NCBI GenBank assembly: GCA_013388525.1 | Contig: JACAFA010000286.1 | Span: forward strand, 1 to 25,238 | Direction: 5' to 3' | Length of the DNA: 25,238 nt | From: Ignavibacteriaceae bacterium | GTDB taxonomy: Bacteria; Bacteroidota; Ignavibacteria; Ignavibacteriales; Ignavibacteriaceae | In this document: piece by piece, positions 8,204-17,000 of the stretch | Position numbering within the stretch: the first letter of the stretch is position 1 | Layout: every line of letters starts with the position of its first letter | The notes under the pieces: model-generated | Seen by the model: only the letters and a program-made list of their open reading frames with translations | The model's database searches: none | What the model was told of the DNA's origin: nothing | Made by a program: the position numbers and the translations under genes

Positions 8204-9607
8204 ATGAAAAACTTTTTTTCAACGATCGTTTTAAGTGTAATGCTTATATCTGTAATATCAAATGCACAGGATATAACAAACACACTTGCACCAAATGGGA
8301 GTTTTAAAGTTAAAGATGGCGCAACTGATTACCTTTCTTTATCGCAGACAACAGGCAACTTAATTTTATTCAGAAACTTTGAAATGAATGGTTTAGAAGA
8401 AGATTCAACAACAACAGTTATACGCTTAAACGGGCAAAGATTTATGCATAATTATAAAGGAATAGGAACAAATGGATTTAATACCTTCCTTGGCCTTAAT
8501 GCTGGAAGCTTTTCGGTTGGAGGATTTTCGTTCCAAGGAAGCTACAATACAGGCGTTGGATTTGAATCACTGACATCGCTAACAACTGGTTACTATAATT
8601 CTGCCTTTGGTAGTAGGTCACTTTCCAACAACACAACTGGCAAAAATAATTCAGCTTTCGGATTAAAATCTCTTTACAACAACACAACCGGAACTGATAA
8701 TTCAGCTTTCGGAAATTACACACTAAACGATAACACCAGTGGAAGATATAATTCTGCTTTCGGAATAGCATCTCTTCTGAAAAATACAACTGGAAATTTC
8801 AATTCCGCCTTTGGTTTAAACACGCTCGGCGCTAATACTTCAGGAACCCGAAATTCCAGTTATGGGGCTCTATCTCTTTTCATGAACACGATAGGCAATC
8901 AGAATACAGCAGTCGGCTATAAATCGTTGTATTCAAATGTATCTGGTTTTCAAAATACTGCTGTAGGTGATTCTGCGCTTTATAAAAACACAGGCAACTA
9001 CAATACAGCTATCGGTTATAACGCAGGTTCAAATGTAACAACCGGTGCAAACCTTACCTTAATCGGGATTGATGCAAATCCTTCCTCTCCGACGGCAATA
9101 GACCAGATAACACTGGGAAACCAGTTTGTTCAATCACTTCGCTGCAATGTGCAGACTATTACAAGTCTTTCAGATGCAAGAAATAAGAAGAATATAGAAG
9201 ATTTATCTCTCGGACTTGACTTTATAACAAAACTAAAACCAAGACAATTCAACTGGGATAGAAGGGATTGGTATGAAGGGGGAAAATCAGATGGAAGTAA
9301 AATGAAAGAAGAACCAACAGCAGGATTTATTGCACAGGAACTTGATGAATTACAAAATGAAGAACACGCAGAATGGCTGAACCTTGTGTTAAAAGATAAT
9401 CCGGAAAAGTGGGAGGCAACTTATGGAAATCTTTTACCTGTGATTGTTAAAGCAGTGCAGGAGTTGAAAGCAGAGAAAGATACAGAGATATCGGAATTAA
9501 AAATTCAAAATGAAAAATTAACAATTAAAAATGCAAACCTCGAAGAACGACTTTCAAAGTATGAAGAGATGCAGACTGTTCTTGTAAAAAAGTTAGAACA
9601 AATTTAA
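8204..9607 (+). CDS. Secreted repeat fibre protein with C-terminal peptidase S74 self-cleaving chaperone domain
   Basis: 467 residues; Shine-Dalgarno taggag before the ATG. Signal peptide ends at SNA|QD. After a ~90-residue N-terminal region come 10 tandem repeats of consensus NSAFGxxSLxxNTTGxx (17 residues, one with 16), resembling heads of trimeric adhesins and phage fibres. A peptidase S74 intramolecular chaperone domain begins at LSDARNKKNIEDL: Ser323 and Lys328 have the five-residue spacing of the Ser-Lys dyad known in this family (e.g. MyRF). The C-terminus (~420-467) is a coiled coil. Family knowledge: the domain trimerises, cuts itself just before the Ser and is released. No T9SS domain is present, so how it crosses the outer membrane is unclear. 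It is a tandem paralogue of the next gene. An adhesin or surface fibre is likely. Confidence 0.87.
   Translation: MKNFFSTIVLSVMLISVISNAQDITNTLAPNGSFKVKDGATDYLSLSQTTGNLILFRNFEMNGLEEDSTTTVIRLNGQRFMHNYKGIGTNGFNTFLGLNAGSFSVGGFSFQGSYNTGVGFESLTSLTTGYYNSAFGSRSLSNNTTGKNNSAFGLKSLYNNTTGTDNSAFGNYTLNDNTSGRYNSAFGIASLLKNTTGNFNSAFGLNTLGANTSGTRNSSYGALSLFMNTIGNQNTAVGYKSLYSNVSGFQNTAVGDSALYKNTGNYNTAIGYNAGSNVTTGANLTLIGIDANPSSPTAIDQITLGNQFVQSLRCNVQTITSLSDARNKKNIEDLSLGLDFITKLKPRQFNWDRRDWYEGGKSDGSKMKEEPTAGFIAQELDELQNEEHAEWLNLVLKDNPEKWEATYGNLLPVIVKAVQELKAEKDTEISELKIQNEKLTIKNANLEERLSKYEEMQTVLVKKLEQI
8546..9052 (+). repeat. Ten tandem coding repeats of 51 bp
   Basis: Nine 17-codon units and one 16-codon unit (total 169 codons), each starting with Asn-Ser/Thr and spanning AFG...NTTG. 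The repeats are diverged at DNA level, so this is an old expansion rather than a recent slippage tract. Confidence 0.88.
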
Positions 9608-9682
9608 TCCAGTGAACAGTTGCTCAAAGTTCAATTAGTGAATTCTGAAATCAATAATCAATAAACAAAACAGGAGTAATAA

Positions 9683-11797
9683 ATGAAAAACATTCTCTCA
9701 ACAATCGTTATCAGTATAATGCTGTTAAATTTTGTATCCAATGCACAGGATATAACAAACACTCTTGCACCAAATGGGAATTTCAAAATTAAGGATGGTA
9801 CATCAGACTATCTTTCACTTTCTCAATCGAACGGAAATTTATCTCTATTCAGGAATTTAGAACTAGGTGGAATATTCAATTCCACTTCGGAAAGAGGAGT
9901 AATTACAAAGGGTGGAGTCAGTTTTCTACATAATTATGGTTTACAAAATATATTTATTGGTTTTTATTCAGGAAATTTTTCTCTTAATGCAACTAGTTCT
10001 GTTGCGAATACCGCTGTTGGGTTTGGCACTTTACAGTCATTAACTACAGGACTAGAAAATTCAGCATTTGGAAACGAAGCACTCCGCTTTAATACAACAG
10101 GAAATTATAACTCAGCTTTTGGTTCTTTTGCTTTAACACCAAATACAATTGGTTCTTATAATTCAGCGTTTGGATACAGCTCTTTAAGAAACAACACAGA
10201 AGGGAATAATAATTCAGCTTTTGGAACTGCTGCCCTATACTCTAATACAACAGGCAATTTTAATTCAGCTTTTGGGAATAATTCTTTACAGTTTAATACA
10301 ACTGGATATGGTAATGCGGCATTTGGATACCAAGCACTTTATTCTAATACGACCGGACTTTTTAACACAGCAGTTGGGCAAAGTGCTTTAGGAAATAATA
10401 CAACTGCTAATGATAATACAGCAGTTGGTTCCAATTCATTGGTTTTTAATACAACGGGTGAAAATAATACCTCAGTTGGTGCAGCATCTCTTTATTTAAA
10501 TACGGTAGGTAATGATAATTCAGCTTTTGGTTTCTATTCCTTAGGATCTAATACTGCTGGTTTCGGGAATTCCGCAGTTGGTGTAAAATCACTTTATTCA
10601 AATACAAGTGGAGATAACAACTCAGCTTTCGGATTTCAATCACTTTATTCAAATACTACAGGTATATATAATTCAGCCTTCGGATCTAATTCTCTTTTTA
10701 ACAATACAACAGGCTTCCATAACTCAGGGTTCGGATATAAGTCATTATTCTATAATACAACTGGTTATAATAATTCTGGTTTCGGATATTTTTCGCTCTA
10801 CTCAAATAGCACCGGAAACTATAATTCAGGATTTGGACACCAATCTCTCGCATCCAATACAACAGGTAATAATAACTCAGCATTTGGTTTCGCTTCAATG
10901 GTACAGCACACAACAGGAACAGGTAATTCCGCATTTGGTTATCAATCACTTTATTCAAGCACGACTTCTGACTACAATTCTGCCTTCGGAGTTAATTCAT
11001 TATATGATAATACTACCGGCTATGCAAATTCAGCTTTTGGGTACAGAGTGCTTGAGAACAATACAGTAGGATTCGGAAATACCGGTGTTGGAAGTGAAGC
11101 TTTGTTAAATAAAACCACTGGTGACCAAAATACAGCCATAGGTTACTTCTCAGGTTCTAACATCACTTCCGGGACTAACAATATAACAATCGGTTATAAT
11201 GCACAGGTACCAAATAATGCAGCTAACAATCAGATCAGGCTTGGCAATGCATCAATCAGTTATGCAGGAATTCAGGTCGGCTGGACAATAACAAGTGACA
11301 GGAGATGGAAAGAAAATATAGAGCCAAGTAATCTCGGTCTTGGATTTATATCAAAGCTTAATCCTGTATCATATACAAGGATAAATGACGAAAACCACAG
11401 AGCAGAATATGGATTGATAGCACAGGAAGTAGAGGAGGTTCTGAAAGAATGTGGATTGGCAGATAAAACCGGTATGCTTACAGTAACAGAAGAAGGGATG
11501 TATGAGCTTCGTTACAATGACCTTATTGCACCAATGATAAAAGCGATACAAGAATTAAAAATTCAAAATGAAAAATTGTCCGAAGGACTCCATTCGGAAA
11601 AAATTAAAAATGCAAATGAGATAACAAAACTGACAGAGGAAAACTTAAAACTTCAGTCAGAACTTAAAAGTCTCAGTTCAATTAAAGAAGATATAAGCAG
11701 AATTGAATCTTTAAAGGAAGAATTAATTCAGCAGATAAATGAGCTGAAGTCAATCCGAAAAGAATATGAAAATAAATTTAGCTCATTAGAAAACTAA
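9683..11797 (+). CDS. Secreted repeat fibre protein with peptidase S74 domain, longer paralogue
   Basis: 704 residues; Shine-Dalgarno caggag before the ATG. The first ~60 residues closely match the gene upstream (both contain SNAQDITNTLAPNG and SDYLSLSQ or TDYLSLSQ), showing tandem duplication. Then 23 exact-length 17-residue repeats of consensus NSAFGxxSLxxNTTGxx (residues ~109-499), more than double the sister. The S74 chaperone domain begins at TSDRRWKENIEPSNLGLGF with Ser538 and Lys543 as the probable cleaving dyad, followed by a ~75-residue coiled coil (EKLSEGLHSEKIKNANEITK onward). Expected product: a self-processed trimeric fibre longer than its neighbour's. Eleven bases separate it from the next gene, so they are probably co-transcribed. 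Confidence 0.88.
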   Translation: MKNILSTIVISIMLLNFVSNAQDITNTLAPNGNFKIKDGTSDYLSLSQSNGNLSLFRNLELGGIFNSTSERGVITKGGVSFLHNYGLQNIFIGFYSGNFSLNATSSVANTAVGFGTLQSLTTGLENSAFGNEALRFNTTGNYNSAFGSFALTPNTIGSYNSAFGYSSLRNNTEGNNNSAFGTAALYSNTTGNFNSAFGNNSLQFNTTGYGNAAFGYQALYSNTTGLFNTAVGQSALGNNTTANDNTAVGSNSLVFNTTGENNTSVGAASLYLNTVGNDNSAFGFYSLGSNTAGFGNSAVGVKSLYSNTSGDNNSAFGFQSLYSNTTGIYNSAFGSNSLFNNTTGFHNSGFGYKSLFYNTTGYNNSGFGYFSLYSNSTGNYNSGFGHQSLASNTTGNNNSAFGFASMVQHTTGTGNSAFGYQSLYSSTTSDYNSAFGVNSLYDNTTGYANSAFGYRVLENNTVGFGNTGVGSEALLNKTTGDQNTAIGYFSGSNITSGTNNITIGYNAQVPNNAANNQIRLGNASISYAGIQVGWTITSDRRWKENIEPSNLGLGFISKLNPVSYTRINDENHRAEYGLIAQEVEEVLKECGLADKTGMLTVTEEGMYELRYNDLIAPMIKAIQELKIQNEKLSEGLHSEKIKNANEITKLTEENLKLQSELKSLSSIKEDISRIESLKEELIQQINELKSIRKEYENKFSSLEN
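10007..11179 (+). repeat. Twenty-three tandem coding repeats of 51 bp
   Basis: 1173 bases, exactly 23 x 51, with no indel in any unit. Variation is concentrated at repeat positions 6-7, 10-11 and 16-17, while Asn1, Gly5 and the NTTG block are well kept. Confidence 0.9.
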
Positions 11798-11808
11798 AGG
11801 AGATAAAA

Positions 11809-13116
11809 ATGAAATCAATCAAATATTTAATCGTTACTATTTTATTATCGCAATTTGCGATTGCTCAAAGCATAGTAATCGGAAGCGGTTCATCAATTGA
11901 AGTTGGATTAGGCTCAGATATTTGTGCAGGTGTTTATGGCAATATAACAGGCAATTTATTTGGAGAAGGGACACAGTGTAATCAGTCAGCTGTAACAACT
12001 TTTCAACTAGCCGTTAATATAATTAATGGCTGGAATATGGTATCAATTCCTGGCTTACATCCAGTAGATCAGAATGTAAATACCTGGTGGCAGTACAGAG
12101 ATCCGGGCGCTAATGTATTCAAGTATTCAGGTTCATATCAGCAGGTAACAACCGCAACACCTGGAACTGGTTACTGGATGAAACACGCTGGTGCGAGGAC
12201 ATATAACACCGGTGACGAATGGCCAGCAGGAGGAATACAGATAGTTGCACACAATCCAATACCAGGAACAGTTGGATGGAATCTGATAGGTGGATACGAG
12301 ACAAGTGTAGCAACATCAGGAATGACAACAACACCTCCGGGATTGATAGTATTCCCAGTATATAAATACTCAGGCGGATATCAGGTAGCTGCAACATTGG
12401 ATCCGGGCTATGGATATTGGGTAAAACTCAGTGGAGCCGGACAGATAAACATCCCAAGTTCAATGGCAAAAGGCAGCTTAGAAATAGCTGACTATTTTCC
12501 ATCAGAATGGGGGAAAATAATATTTAGTGATAACGCTGGCAATAGCTATGTGCTTTACGCCGCCGATGAAAAAACTGATCTTAGTGTATATGAACTGCCG
12601 CCAGCACCTCCCTCAGGTATGTTTGATATCAGATTTGGAAGTGGAAGAATAGCTGAGGATATTAATAAATCAGTCCAGACAATTGAGCTGAGCGGAGTTC
12701 AATATCCTTTAACTGTTAGAGTTGAAAATATGTCCATCCGGTTGCAGGACGGATTGGGTAATCATATGAATAAAGTACTTAAAACAGGAGAAGATATTGT
12801 AATTAATGATGCAACCTTAAGCAAGCTGACTATTTCAAAAGATAAAATACCAGAAACTTTCGCCCTTGAACAGAACTATCCAAATCCATTCAATCCAAGC
12901 ACAACGATAAGTTTCGCACTGCCGCAGGCAACACAATTAAAGATAAAAGTATATAATATGCTTGGCGAGCAAGTAAACACAATCGCAGAAGGAATGTATG
13001 ACGCAGGATATCATAAAGTAACATTCAATGCAAGCAATCTGCCAAGCGGAACATATATCTATCGGTTGGAAAGTAATGATTTCGTTCAGGTTAGAAAGAT
13101 GATTTTAATAAAATAA
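11809..13116 (+). CDS. Secreted protein with a duplicated module and T9SS type A sorting domain
   Basis: 435 residues; Shine-Dalgarno aaaggag 11 bases after the previous stop. Signal peptide ends at AIA|QS. The middle carries two related modules of about 65-70 residues: the first has NGWNMVSIPG, VFKYSGSYQQ and GTGYWMKHAG, the second VGWNLIGGYE, VYKYSGGYQV and GYGYWVKLSG. I do not recognise a named family with certainty; similar GWN...YW modules occur in secreted T9SS cargo. Residues ~350-435 are a T9SS sorting domain (NYPNPFNPSTTISFA to RKMILIK) of the NMLGEQV subtype, nearly the same as in the gene at 18047 and unlike that of the genes at 1 and 6737. Secreted or surface-bound; function unknown. 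Confidence 0.85.
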   Translation: MKSIKYLIVTILLSQFAIAQSIVIGSGSSIEVGLGSDICAGVYGNITGNLFGEGTQCNQSAVTTFQLAVNIINGWNMVSIPGLHPVDQNVNTWWQYRDPGANVFKYSGSYQQVTTATPGTGYWMKHAGARTYNTGDEWPAGGIQIVAHNPIPGTVGWNLIGGYETSVATSGMTTTPPGLIVFPVYKYSGGYQVAATLDPGYGYWVKLSGAGQINIPSSMAKGSLEIADYFPSEWGKIIFSDNAGNSYVLYAADEKTDLSVYELPPAPPSGMFDIRFGSGRIAEDINKSVQTIELSGVQYPLTVRVENMSIRLQDGLGNHMNKVLKTGEDIVINDATLSKLTISKDKIPETFALEQNYPNPFNPSTTISFALPQATQLKIKVYNMLGEQVNTIAEGMYDAGYHKVTFNASNLPSGTYIYRLESNDFVQVRKMILIK

Positions 13117-13158
13117 TTTTCCTAAAACTGATCAGTGACAAGCCTAAGGTAATAATAT

Positions 13159-13354
13159 ATTGAAAGATTTAGGCTGTGGCGTTTATTGTTCATACACAGC
13201 AGACATAAACTGTAATTGAATAGTAAACGCCACGTATCACTGCTCTGTCTGGAACAACCGGAACAAATTTACACAGGTGCCAGCACCGGTTGATAATCCC
13301 AACGGTGAAGTTATCATTTATAAAAAAGTAAATTCTGGAAAAAAACAGGAGTAA
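13159..13354 (+). pseudogene. Decayed 3' end of a dockerin-like-tailed gene
   Basis: Read in frame from 13162, the sequence gives KDLGCGVYCSYTADINCN, a stop at 13217-13219, then IVNATYHCSVWNNRNKFTQV and a tail of about 25 residues ending at TAA 13352-13354. This matches the C-terminus of the intact protein at 14058 (KDLGGGVFGLFTADTDGNGT, then VNASDRSSVWNNRN and TTQVPALVD). Key loop glycines are now Cys or stop (ggt to tgt, gga to tga) and the final loop Asp is Tyr. The left end fades near 13159. It is probably the remains of a third large secreted protein that once preceded the small membrane gene at 13358. Confidence 0.75.
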
Positions 13355-13357
13355 ATA

Positions 13358-13513
13358 ATGAATAATAATATTTCAACAATAAATAATACTGAAAGCTCAT
13401 TTGACCGATTACGGAAAAGTGATAAACGACTTAAGCTTGTTCTTGCGGCAGTGCTTTTTATCGCAAGCCTTGCGACGGTTATGGTAATTATTGGTTCACT
13501 TAATTCAAAATAG
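13358..13513 (+). CDS. Small single-span membrane protein (paralogue 2 of 3)
   Basis: 51 residues from ATG 13358 to TAG 13511-13513, with a good Shine-Dalgarno (aggag, 13347-13351) at six bases. A polar head (MNNNISTINNTESSFDRLRK) is followed by SDKRLK, then a span of ~22 hydrophobic residues ending VMVIIGSLNSK. From FDRLRKSDK to the stop it aligns without gaps over 37 columns to the proteins at 8001 (13 identities by my count) and 13848 (13 identities). The Shine-Dalgarno and context resemble those of the fibre genes (caggagtaa). It directly follows the decayed dockerin-like gene. Cytoplasmic head and inner-membrane location are predicted; function unknown. Confidence 0.75.
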   Translation: MNNNISTINNTESSFDRLRKSDKRLKLVLAAVLFIASLATVMVIIGSLNSK

Positions 13514-13719
13514 CGACAGAGATGTCTCGGACAATGTCAGAAAATCAGACAAGCATAGCTTTTTGTGAGTAATTGCAGAAAGGAAACTAGGAATAAAGGA
13601 AATAAGGATATTAAGGTATAAGGGTATATAGGAATATGGTATAAGGTATTTTGTGTTTGGAAAATTTTTAATTTTTAGTCCCTTATACCTCTATACCTTT
13701 ATAGCTTTGCCTGTAAGCT
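13514..13719. other. Gene-free stretch with purine-rich quasi-repeats
   Basis: No reading frame is supported here. The stretch contains the ~8-bp-period repeat at 13590-13650 and the ccttatacctctatac string at 13681-13696, shared with the region upstream of promoter copy A. There is no convincing terminator after 13513, so read-through from the upstream genes cannot be excluded. Confidence 0.5.
13590..13650. repeat. Short quasi-tandem repeat, period about 8 bp
   Basis: Eight aGG-centred units (ggaataaa, ggaaataa, ggatatta and so on) spaced 8, 8, 9, 8, 8, 7 and 7 bases. The units are imperfect. The pyrimidine-rich string at 13681-13696 is a rough inverted match to part of it. Confidence 0.5.
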
Positions 13720-13791
13720 CCATTTTGCAACAAATCCGCTAATGTTTGACACAAAAGCGACAGCGAACGCTCTCAATAAAAATTATTTTCG
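13720..13791 (+). promoter_or_regulatory. Promoter/operator-like element, copy B
   Basis: Positions 13720-13773 differ from copy A (6605-6658) at only 5 of 54 bases. The palindrome AGCGAACGCT (13762-13771) keeps both half-sites, the base difference falling in the spacer. Twelve bases further is TATTTTCG (13784-13791), at the same distance as the TAACTTTG of copy A. It precedes the small membrane gene at 13848 and the second half of the secreted island. Confidence 0.55.
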
Positions 13792-13847
13792 CAGCAAAAA
13801 AATCAGATATTTAACATAAACTCAACTAAAACACAGGGAAATCAAAA

Positions 13848-13973
13848 ATGGAAAAAACCTTCGATCAGTTAAAAAAACGGGAAAAAATTGTCTCACTCGC
13901 AGCTAAAGCTTTATTCTTTGTAGTCAGCCTGACTTTAATGATGATGATTTTAAGTATTGCAAGCTCTTTATGA
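13848..13973 (+). CDS. Small single-span membrane protein (paralogue 3 of 3)
   Basis: 41 residues, ATG 13848 to TGA 13971-13973; weak Shine-Dalgarno (aggga). The head MEKTFDQLKKREK is followed by a hydrophobic stretch to the stop, with one Lys near its start (SLAAKALFFVV). FDQLKKREK lines up with FDRLRKSDK of the protein at 13358, and the remaining 28 residues are the same length in all three proteins. It is the first gene after promoter copy B, and its stop overlaps the start of a 26-residue membrane peptide in the arrangement ATGA. Function unknown; its place at the head of a unit encoding two large secreted proteins hints at a role linked to their export or control. Confidence 0.72.
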   Translation: MEKTFDQLKKREKIVSLAAKALFFVVSLTLMMMILSIASSL

Positions 13974-14050
13974 AATTCATACAAAAACATATTTCAATAA
14001 TTATTTATTCGATTACTTTAATAATTTTAATTCTTTTACTGGAAAGGTAG
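13970..14050 (+). CDS. 26-residue membrane peptide, translationally coupled
   Basis: MKFIQKHISIIIYSITLIIL plus six residues (ILLLER) and a TAG stop. The start overlaps the previous stop as ATGA, a classic coupling signal, and the next gene's Shine-Dalgarno (agagg) overlaps this stop, leaving seven bases to the next ATG. A short basic head and one helix of ~17 hydrophobic residues are all it contains. It could be a real microprotein or a leader that carries ribosomes across to the gene at 14058. AT-rich DNA readily gives such hydrophobic frames, hence the modest confidence. Confidence 0.45.
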   Translation: MKFIQKHISIIIYSITLIILILLLER

Positions 14051-14057
14051 AGGTTAT

Positions 14058-17000
14058 ATGAAAAACTTAATAAAAATTTTTATACTGCTTGTATTTTTAA
14101 CGGTTTTGATAATTCCACAAGAACAGCCCAATAACGATAAACGGCTGATAGTTCTCCCTGATGGAAAAGTTATGTCAGGAATTGATGGAACCATAATTTC
14201 AGACAAGCCTGAAACAAATTTTATAAAACAGAATCGCCAGCTTGATAGTCCGCCAATTGGTACACCCTATAGCTGGGATAATAATTTGGGTTTTTATGCC
14301 GGTTCTTCTGATTGGACAGTAAACGCGATTGCTGTTTCAGGTTCTGATGTTTACGTGGGCGGTGATTTTTTAGATGCAAATGGAAATTCAAATGCAGACC
14401 ATATAGTCAAATACAACCAAAAAACAAACACATACGAAGCTTTGGGCTTAGGTTTAAATGGTAGTGTTTATGCAATTGCAGTATCTGGTAATGATGTATA
14501 TGTGGGAGGAAATTTTACTGACGCCGGTGGAAACTCAAGTGCAGATTATATTGCACGCTGGGATGGAAATAATTGGAATGCATTAGGCGTTGGATTAAAT
14601 GATAATGTTTATGCAATCGCTATTCAGGGAAACAATGTTTATGTGGGCGGAGGTTTTACCAGTGCAGGAGGAATTTTTGAATCGGATTATATAGCAAAAT
14701 GGGATGGAAGTTCCTGGAGTTCGATGGGTCAGCTTGATGGTTTTGTTCGTGCTATCACCGTAAGTGGTTCGGAAGTTTTTGTTGGTGGTGAATTTTCATC
14801 TGCCAGCGCGGTAGGATTTAATTATTTTGCTATCTATGATGGTTCTAGTAATGTCTGGGGAGGGGATCTAGGAGCAAATTTAAATGGTGAAGTTCTGGCG
14901 ATCGCAATCTCAGGTTCCGATTTATATCTCGGTGGTGTATTTAAAGATGTTGGTGGGGATACATTAGCCGATGCTATTGTTTATTTTAATCTGGATACTT
15001 TTAGCGGCTGGCAATCACTAGGTAATGGTATCATCACAAATGATGCATATTATAGCTATGTCGCATCCATAGCAGCAATTGGAAAAGATTTATATGTCGG
15101 TGGACTTTTTCTTAAACCATACAGCTCGGATTTTGATTTTATCGCATACTGGAATGGAACAACATGGGATTCTTTAGATACTGGTTATGGATTGGCCTGG
15201 ACTTGCAGAGCGCTTGCTCTTTCGGGAACTGATCTTTTTGTGGGTCACGAATATGGTTTCAGTAGATGGTTTGGATCTTATGCCTCGGGTTTATATGGTG
15301 GGGTGCAAAAACCATTAACTGATGGAACTGGATTTTTAGAATTCAATACTGCCAATGATTCAACTGTAATTAGCTTAGAGCTAAACTACTACAATGGTAA
15401 TACCGGAACATTCAATGTTTTCTGCTATGAAGACAAAATACTTGATGGAACAATTTTACCTATTGCAAACCACAGATGGATAATTCAGCAAACGGGTTTA
15501 CCTGGGAGTGAAATAAGTGGAACAATCAGAATTAAAGTTGTTGATTTACCAGACAGCAGTGGAATTATTTATCCGGGCAGCAGCGGTATTGGTATTTTTC
15601 AACGATCTACACCAGGCAGAGAGCAGTTTAATGATTTAACTCCTTTTACATGGTATGACTCGTATACCGGTGAGTATGTTACTCCATTTTTTGGTACTGG
15701 TGAATTTGTTATTGGTTTACCAAATACTGTGGATGGGGTTATAAGCGTTGGCGAGTATGGTACCCATGAAGAAGGTGAGAATATGCTGACCAGTGATGGC
15801 AAAACCTGGTATATGAAATCGGATGAATACTATTTTTATTTCGGTATTAGTAACTACACTAATGAAAATGATGCAATAAATATTTATCTGGATAATTCAG
15901 GTATTTCTCCAGTAAATTATCCTTGGGATTATTATGGTACCCTGACGGGAACGGGTAAAGATGGTGTAACCCCAAATTTACCTTTTGGCGCTGAATTTTT
16001 TGCTTATGTAAAGCCAGCATACGATGAATACAGATACACGGACCAATTTGGTGGTTGGATGGACAGTGTTGCTATAAGTTTTATAAGATCATACAATGAT
16101 GCCGGGAATGTTTTTGAATTCGCTATACCAATATCAAGTTTACCAGTTTCTACAAACATTTATAACTATCCATTAGATTGGTTTAATTGGTTAGGGTTTT
16201 TATCTAACAGTGGAAATATTTCATCACGTGTTCCCTCAAACCCTAATCCTTCCGGCATCTTAAATGATTTAGTTTGGTATTTTGCAACGAATATATATTC
16301 TCCAGCTTTCAAAAATAATTGCTATACTCACATCGGTCCTTCAATTCCAAATTTTGGAGCATTTGACTGTTATGAATTTACCTTTTATCCACAGTCTCCA
16401 ACAACATTTATAAACAGAACAAGCGGTGTATGGAATATTGAAGGTGATTTATGGGTGTATAACGGAACTTTAACTTTTCAGAACAGCGATTCTGTAAATG
16501 TTGGTGGATTTCTAACAGCAGGTGGAACCACAAATTTTTCTTATAACACTTCTGATGCGCCGTTAAATCTAAAATATTTCTTATGGCAATGGCCTCTTGG
16601 GGGAACTTTATTTATGGACAGTGGTCATTATCTAAATTTTGTTCCTACACTGTACAATAGCAACGCAACCTTTCAAAGTAACGCACTTTATCAAAATATT
16701 GTTGTAAATAACCCCTCTAAAGTTTATTTGAGATCTGATATGAAAATAAATCAATCTCTTACATTGCTTAATGGAAATATTCAAACAATCACTAACTACA
16801 CCCCTCCCGATACTTTCCGTGTTATTTTGAATAGCGGGGCAATCATTGGTGGTTCAGGTTATATCGAAGGATCTTTAGTTCAGTATGTAGATTTGGCTCC
16901 CGGTCCTAACGGTGGAGATTCACCCGATAATTTAGTAGTTAATTTTCCTGTAGGAACAGCAAATGGACCTTCTCCTGTTAGCTTCGATTTCAGCAGTGTT

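Noticed and set aside
10608..11069. A 153-codon frame and an opposing 86-codon frame inside the fibre gene.
   Set aside because: Both are by-products of the repeat periodicity; their translations are low-complexity and the S74 frame is clearly the real one.
8546..11179. Regular 51-bp repeats that could suggest a CRISPR array or minisatellite.
   Set aside because: The unit is a multiple of three, the reading frame is kept, there are no unique spacers between identical repeats, and the repeats encode a known type of adhesin head.
13514..13560. Possible terminator after the small gene at 13358 (tgtc...gaca near 13535-13552).
   Set aside because: The pairing is only about four bases with no convincing T-run.
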